NCBI GenBank assembly: GCA_011037195.1
Contig: JAAEAF010001910.1
Coordinates: forward strand, 17,457-81,456
From: Triatoma infestans
Lineage: Eukaryota > Arthropoda > Insecta > Hemiptera > Reduviidae
Direction: 5' to 3'
Length of the DNA: 64,000 bases
Shown: in pieces, positions 58,248 through 64,000 of the stretch
Layout: each line of letters begins with the position of its first letter
Numbering within the stretch: position 1 is the first letter of the stretch
Translations under genes and position numbers: made by a program
Notes under the pieces: model-generated
The model's database searches: none
Told to the model about the DNA's origin: nothing
The model's input: the letters and a program-made list of their open reading frames with translations, nothing else

Positions 58248-59099
58248 CTAATTTGTAAAACTAAGATGTGTATTTAATTTATAAGTTAGTTCTCCATTGG
58301 TTTGCTTCACTTACTAACTATAGGATTCAAGCAGTGATGATATCCAACCGGTTCTTAAAATTAAAAAAAAATTAGCGAACAGATTGTTAAATTATCCGAA
58401 AATAAATAATAATAACAATGTTTTATTAAATAATATTAATACAAACATATGTACATAAATTAGAACATCGATTTAGTCCGTCTGCAAAGTTGACTCTTCT
58501 AATAAGTAAATATTTACAAGGAAGTATAATTATTCATAAAAGAAAAATAAAACACTTTGAGAGAGGAAAAAAAAATATAGATTTTCAAAAACATAAATAG
58601 AAAAAAAAAGAGTTGAATTAACAAATTACTTAATTGTTTCCAACAATAATCAACAACGTTATCTGCATTTAGTTTGTTATAGCTGACGTAACAATGAGTC
58701 TTTTTTAAAAGTATTGAGTTCAATGCTTTTCCCAGAATAACTCGACAATACTAGAGAAGACAACATTTGAACGTATGCGCATTACATTTTGAGCATTTGA
58801 TATGCGCGATGAAAATTTGCGTGATTAGGGATTTATAAGTTATGATTAAGAACAGCGCCCACTTTAGCGGTTACGTTGCCCCGGACAAAAAGACTAATTG
58901 CCGCCACTTAAGAATATATACACTACCGATGAGAAGTCTGGGGTCAGTTAAAAAATTGGGCCTTGAACTACTTCACTATAGTCGATCATGTCCAGTTGAA
59001 ATTCTTAAAGTTGCTCTTAAATCTGCCACGACAAGTCCCCAATAGTTTCGTTCGCTTGAACTTGAATGACGGCAAGTGAAAACCAATATTTTTAATAAA

Positions 59100-59800
59100 T
59101 CTATAAGATTCTGGCTGAAGATTTTATCGATGTAAAGCAGCTCACCTCTGAAGATATGCTATAGAAGACTTGTGAAGCTTTTGGATGGTTCTGACATTCC
59201 TTTTAACTGGGTGGCTCTTGTGAGAGAAATGCCTTATTCTATAGGAGCGCGGACATCTGGGAGGCGCAGCAAGCGGTCATGGTCTCTAAGAACTTAAAAA
59301 AATTTTCTCTAAACTGACGTCAATGAAGTACTCAACTCTTCATATAACATCCACTAGAGATTGATATGTACTAATGGTAGTTCTTATGTAAATATTAGGT
59401 GCAATATCATTAAAACCAGATGGATAGCTCAAATTAGAGTAGAGTGATCGTCACCCCAGGATTTTTTATAATGGAATAGCCTATTTATTTGATCCTAAAA
59501 GAGTAGCTTTACTTTGCGGAGGGCAAAATGATAATATTATGCACTTTATTTTGGAATGCCCTTATTCTAAATGTTTGAGAAGGAGGTTGTTAAATGGGTA
59601 TTTACCTTCAAACAGTTCTTATGTTTTTACTAACTTTAAGAAAAGTTAAACCGCTTATTTTATTTTATCTCTGAGGCTTTGGAGGAAAGGTATACATAGG
59701 TTTGTAAAAGTATTATTTAATACCTACGAGGAGATCCCTCAAACTCCTTCCCTAAAATAATTTGTATAAATGAATAAAGTCTATTTAAATCATTGTTACT
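59100..59800 (+). pseudogene. LINE ORF2 C-terminal fragment, 5' truncated
   Basis: In shifting frames: LLDGSDIPFNWVALVREM (about 59170), DIWEAQQAVMVSKN (about 59250), RHPRIFYNGIAYLF (about 59450), then VALLCGGQNDNIMHFILECPYSKCLRRRLL (59500-59590). The last is the C...C..H..C tail region common at the end of LINE ORF2. It ends near AATGAATAAAG. 5' truncation is typical of LINE insertions. It may belong to the same family as the element at 60690, but the overlap needed to show that is outside the window. Confidence 0.5.
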
Positions 59801-60479
59801 ATCTACTTTATTAATCAAGTATTTAATATTATTTTATTACTTTGAAGATTAAGCTGTAATGTTTGTATTTTTTGTTCAGCTTTCAGCAGTGGTCAATCTC
59901 TTGCTATAGAAATGTTAGGCAATAAATAAGTAAATATTGAATGAAATTTCTCCAGAAATGTTTCAAGCAATTGGACCAGCCATTTCCAAGAGATTGGACC
60001 AGCCATTTCAAGAGATTTTGAAGCTGCTTTCAAAAATATATCAAATACAACATTCAATCAAATACCAACAAATGAAATCAGCCCGTAAATTTTATTGACA
60101 AGATTTAGATAAAAATTCTTGAACTATATGTTGGTAGTTACATGTAAATGCTTATAAAAATAATGAATATATGGGAAGGACTATTTGAAACTATCCTTCA
60201 ATAGTCTTAAATTTCTCATTTTAACATTGTATCTAAGTTATTACATACGATAATATTTAATATTCGCAGACCTCTATAGCTTCTAGCTGTAAAACAAATG
60301 TAAAAAATCTGTGATATTGAAAAAGAAAGGAGGGAAAAATATCATATCAAGCATTATTCCAGAAAAATAGCTTGCATAAGAAATATAATGTAGAAAAAAG
60401 ATAAATAAATATTTGAATTTTAATAATAAATATTAATATAATTAATTTATTCATTTATTTCTAGTTTAAAAATTAAGTG

Positions 60480-60665
60480 TACGCTTGTTTTTTTTCAATT
60501 AAAATGCACATCTGAGTAATTTTTTTCAGTTTTTGTGATTTTCTCCATAAAAACACCGACGAATTTTATTAAATTTGGTATACTAACTACAAAGTTTGTC
60601 GATTACAATTTTGAATACTGGAGTAAGAGAAACTTGTGTGAGTGTTTCACACCAGATTTTTTTTT
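60480..60665 (-). repeat. Dispersed repeat copy, opposite orientation
   Basis: The minus strand reads GGTGTGAAACACTCACACAA, TTTCTCTTACTCCAGT, then ATACCAAATTTAATAAAATTCGTCG, matching 40631-40730 closely. The copy links the intergenic space here with the GLE1 intron 9 array. Confidence 0.65.
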
Positions 60666-60935
60666 GTTTTCTAATTAATAAAGTAACTAATTAAAATTGG
60701 TTGGGAGTGGTGATAGTGCAGTTGACCAGTTCACTTCGTGTGTGTCAAATTTAATTTGTTTAAAGGGTTCAAGGCGATCAATATTAGTGAAAATTGGTAT
60801 ATATATAGATAATAAGTCTCTTAATGTTACAGTGAAATTTCATAAAATTTTATCGAACCGATTTTGAATAATCATTGAAAATCTATTATTCATCTCTCAA
60901 TTTAGAAGTATTGGATTTATACCTGTGTAAACAAT

Positions 60936-61959
60936 ATGATTTCAAGTGGGGACAGTGATAAGAACATAGTTAGTGGTGGGGCACCTGTATTTCGCACAGC
61001 ACAGCCTACTGGTGGGAGTAATGACTTGTTGAGTTTATTACTTGAACGTTTTGACTCTGTTTCTAAAGAAGTGGTAACTATGAGAAATGAAGTGTCTAAT
61101 TCTAGGGCAGAAATTAAAGAAATATCTAAAGCTCTTGATAACAGCAATAAAGAAATAAAAAATTCTCTTTCTTATATGAAAGAAAATTTACATCAGCTCA
61201 GTAATCAAATTTCCTCTCCAGCAAGAAAATAAAACTCTTAGAGACACAATTAAAAAGTTGCAAATCTATATCTCATCAAATAATCAGGCAGTGTTTCGAA
61301 ATGTAATTAAAATAAATAACATCCCTATAACCGAAAATGAAAACCTTTTAATTATAATGGAAAAGTTATCCTCTGTGATCGGCTTCGAATTTTCACCTTT
61401 GAAGGTTGATCAGATATATAGAAGAAGCCTAAGATCTCATGTAAGCTCGATGATAATCGTAAGTTTTCTTCGAAATTTAGATAAATTGGAGTTTTTAAGA
61501 TTGAAGAAAGAAAAAGGCGAGGTGTTTTCTACTGATATTAATCCATTTTTTGAAAGGGCTACTGTATATGTAAATGAATACATGTCTCCCTACAACCTCA
61601 AATTATATAAAGAGGCAAAATCACTAAAACAAAAGAATCTCGTACAATTTGTTTGGTTTCGAAATGGAAATGTTTTGGTCAGAAAATCTTCAAAAGCAAT
61701 GATTATAAAAACTCTAGAAGACCTTCAGAATTTTAATTTAGTTAGTCTTTTTGAAAAGAAAGAGGCATATCAGACAGAAGACGAAATTGAAGATCCTATC
61801 ACTCCATCACAAACAGGTGCACGCCCAAAGAAGAGGAAGGTGAAAACGTTCTCTTTAGCTTCTCGATCTGGCTCAAAATTTCTTTTTTCGCCCCAACACA
61901 CCCTCGGATTCTCAGTGAAAGTTATTCAAGTATTACATCTAGCAGGTATAATACCTTAA
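60936..61959 (+). pseudogene. LINE ORF1, coiled coil plus FP-like C-terminal domain, one frameshift
   Basis: ORF1 proteins bind the element's RNA. Two frames (60936-61232 and the one containing 61258-61959) join if one base is missing near 61215: LHQLSNQIS is then followed by LQQENKTLRDTIKKLQ, which continues the coiled coil. After it, VIKINNIPITENENL and a basic segment lead to ERATVYVNEYMSPYNLKLYKEA and VQFVWFRNGNVLVRKSSKA. This C-terminal unit resembles the domain shared by insect LINE ORF1 proteins and the baculovirus FP protein. The end is Lys-rich (RPKKRKVK, nuclear-localisation-like). ORF2 starts within 10 bases of its stop. Confidence 0.72.
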
Positions 61960-61967
61960 ACATTGTT

Positions 61968-64000
61968 TTGAGGAATGTGAACGGGTTGTGTAATTATTTA
62001 AATTGTTCAGAGTTATTTAATAGTATGGAAATAATCGGTTTGTCAGAAACTCATGCTATTAATCTATCACAAAGAATATCAAATCAGCTAAATGGTTTCG
62101 ATATTATCTGTTCTCCAGCTGTGAAAGAAAAAATTAAAGGTAGGGCGAGTGGAGGGTTGGCCATTTTCTTTAAAAAAAGTATCTGTGCGTTAACTCCTTT
62201 AGATATAACTCCTAGTTGGATATTTGTAAAAGTAGAATTAAAAACTTTCTTTTTTTTTCTAGGTTTAGTATATTTCAATCCAAAATTGGTGATTGCAGAT
62301 TATTTAGAAAAATTAGATTCTGTGTTAATAAAAATATATGATGAGTACAAGGACCCACCTATTTTAGTAGGGGGGTGATTTTAATTGCAGATTGGGAGAT
62401 TTAAATTATGTTCCTGAAGAAATTCTGATAAATAGCCAACTTTATTATAAACGTAATAATATGGATAATTTAATTAATAGTAAGGGAAGGCAATTAGTGG
62501 ATTTCATGGAGGAGCATTCTTTCGTTTTAATAAATGGAAGGTCATATAGTGATAGTGCGGGTAATTTGAGTTTCCTTAGCCACCTCGGAAGTAGTACTTC
62601 GGATCTAGCTTGGTGCAATTTAGCCGGTTTGACTATGATAGCGGATTTGGAGATAATGCAGGCTGTTGTGCTCTCAGATCATTTTCCTATGAAACTAAAC
62701 TGTTCTGTTCCGCTAAAAAAAATACCACGTAAACGAAATATTCCGCAAAATATAAATATATCATTTAAGTGGGACCCTCTAAAAAGTACAGAATTCTTGG
62801 CTTTGATGCAACACTCGCCTTCAATTTCTATTAATTTTGAAAATAATCCCATAGATAATTTGCTGTTTAATTTTCAAAACACAGTGTATGAAGTAGCGGC
62901 ATCTCTCAATATGTAAAAAATTAATTATGATAAAAATAGTTCTAAAAAAATGAATAAACTATGGTTTGATTCTGATTGTAAAATTAAAAAGATGGTGGTA
63001 AAAAGTTGTCTGACCCTTTGTAAGTTAAATAAATTTGATACAAAAAGTAAATTGAATTACCTTAGGGAAAAATCTAATTATAAAAACCTCTTAAAAGCTA
63101 AGAAGCGTCAACACGAAAAAATTTAATGGCTGCTCTTGCGAATTCAAAGAACAGCAGCGATTTCTGGTCGGCGATAAATACGTTTAGAACGGCGCCATTC
63201 CTTTCTAATCCTCCTATTGATATAGAAAAGTGGGAACAGTTTTTTTCAAATATTCTTAAGCCTCGAATTATTGATGAGAACACGTACATAGACACGTCAC
63301 CCCTTTCTCGATTGCGATATTTCCTCTTCAGAAATTCAGTCAGTTATTAGGGGTTGTAAAATGGGCAAATCTCCAGGTTCCGATTATCTCTCATACGAAT
63401 TTTTAAAATTCTTGCCTCAAAACTGGTTATTATACCTTGAATGTTTATTTAACAAAATTTTCGAAGCTGGTACCATACCTACAGCGTGGCATGAAATAAA
63501 CACAATCATGATTTATAAGAAAGGGGATAAATCCTTGCCAGAAAATTATAGGGGCATAGCATTAGCGAATTGTTTAATGAAAATTTTTAATCAAATTATT
63601 AGTAATCGTCTGACCATTTGGGCCGATGAGTGTAAAGTAATTCCAGAGTGCCAGTCTGGTTTCCGGAGAAATAGGGGCTGCCTGGATAATATATTTATAC
63701 TGAATTCTCTCATTCAACTAAAACTAAGAAATAGGGCGGGACTTCTTTATGCCGCGTTTGTAGATTATAGACGAGCTTTTGACTCGGTGAATCATAATAA
63801 ATTATGGTTTGACTTATTTCAGGTTGGGGTCAGTGCAAAAATAATAAAAGTTATCAAATCACTTTACGAGTCGGCATTCACTAGAATAAAATCTGGTGCT
63901 GCGACCTCTAAACCTATTGAGATTTCGGAAGGAGTTTTGCGTTGTCCCCTTTGCTCTTCAGTCTCTATTTAAACGATATAGAGCGTTTTTTTAGGGATAG
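61968..64000 (+). pseudogene. LINE ORF2, endonuclease and reverse transcriptase, several frameshifts
   Basis: The AP-like endonuclease begins LRNVNGLCNYLN, has LSETHAI (catalytic Glu), then GRASGGLAIF. After a one-base insertion in a G run (62374-62379) comes the VGGDFNCRLGD block, then INGRSYSDSAGN and a final SDHFPMKL. After a stop at 62914 and further shifts near 63125 and 63340, the RT reads GKSPGSDYLSYEFLKFLP, MIYKKGDKSLPENYRGIAL, CQSGFRRNRGCLDNIFIL and YAAFVDYRRAFDSVNHNKLW (first catalytic Asp). A small deletion near 63935 shifts the GVLQG..LSPLLFSLYLNDIE block. The second catalytic motif (YADD) is beyond the window. Confidence 0.82.

Larger units (their letters stand above)
60690..64000 (+). 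mobile_element. Non-LTR retrotransposon (APE-type LINE), 3' end outside window
   Basis: A probable 5' UTR (about 60690-60935) is followed by an ORF1 and an ORF2 with AP-like endonuclease and reverse transcriptase. Single-base frameshifts and stops interrupt both. The element is in other respects long and colinear and has not reached its 3' end at base 64000. The 5' boundary is approximate, set by the end of the neighbouring dispersed repeat. Confidence 0.8.

Noticed and set aside
1..64000. CRISPR array, bacterial operon or phage features
   Set aside because: Spliceosomal introns and animal gene families show eukaryotic nuclear DNA; no regularly spaced short repeats were seen.

Overview
This is nuclear DNA from an animal, most probably an insect. 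Genes are split by GT-AG introns, the sequence is AT-rich, and intergenic and intronic space is full of decayed transposable elements. Gene identities below come from recognising conserved protein families and from checking that exon phases join. No database search was run, and the order or species cannot be named.

Layout, left to right. (1) 1-4525: the last two exons of a class B (adhesion/Methuselah-like) seven-transmembrane receptor on the + strand. Its 5' exons are not in the window. (2) 4655-10961: a gene-poor stretch with Penelope-type terminal repeats, one of which carries a complete hammerhead-ribozyme motif, and a decayed LINE 3' end. (3) 10962-21943: UBE4A, the U-box ubiquitin ligase E4A. 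It has 14 exons on + that join to exactly 1059 codons plus a stop; intron 10 is a nest of a LINE and three SINEs. (4) 23458-30606, minus strand: a 66-codon BBIP1 homologue (BBSome subunit), followed 17 bases later by LMBRD2 (12 exons, 635 codons). (5) 31785-46282: GLE1, the mRNA-export factor, with 13 coding exons on +. Its introns hold LINE fragments, a mariner transposon, a SINE and a dispersed repeat family. (6) 47548-52950: a SINE with a 13-bp target-site duplication, then a complete but decayed Penelope-like retroelement (48322-52430) with about 735-bp inverted terminal arms and a perfect 12-bp target-site duplication, then another SINE. (7) 54921-58024: two intronless genes on +, Rab escort protein (REP/CHM, 535 aa) and a divergent GNAT-family acetyltransferase (299 aa). 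(8) 59100-64000: a LINE 3' fragment and a frameshifted LINE with an FP-like ORF1 and an APE/RT ORF2 that runs off the window end.

The cellular genes are not an obvious functional cluster: a receptor, ubiquitin ligation, BBSome/LMBR1 membrane trafficking, mRNA export and Rab prenylation. The closest physical coupling is BBIP1-LMBRD2, which looks dicistronic or promoter-sharing, and the head-to-head BBIP1/GLE1 arrangement with about 1.2 kb between start codons.

The most interesting non-coding signal is a family of Penelope-type terminal repeats. It shares a hammerhead core whose helix II changes in a compensatory way between copies. One copy (6588-6625, minus strand) keeps every core base and a paired helix I.
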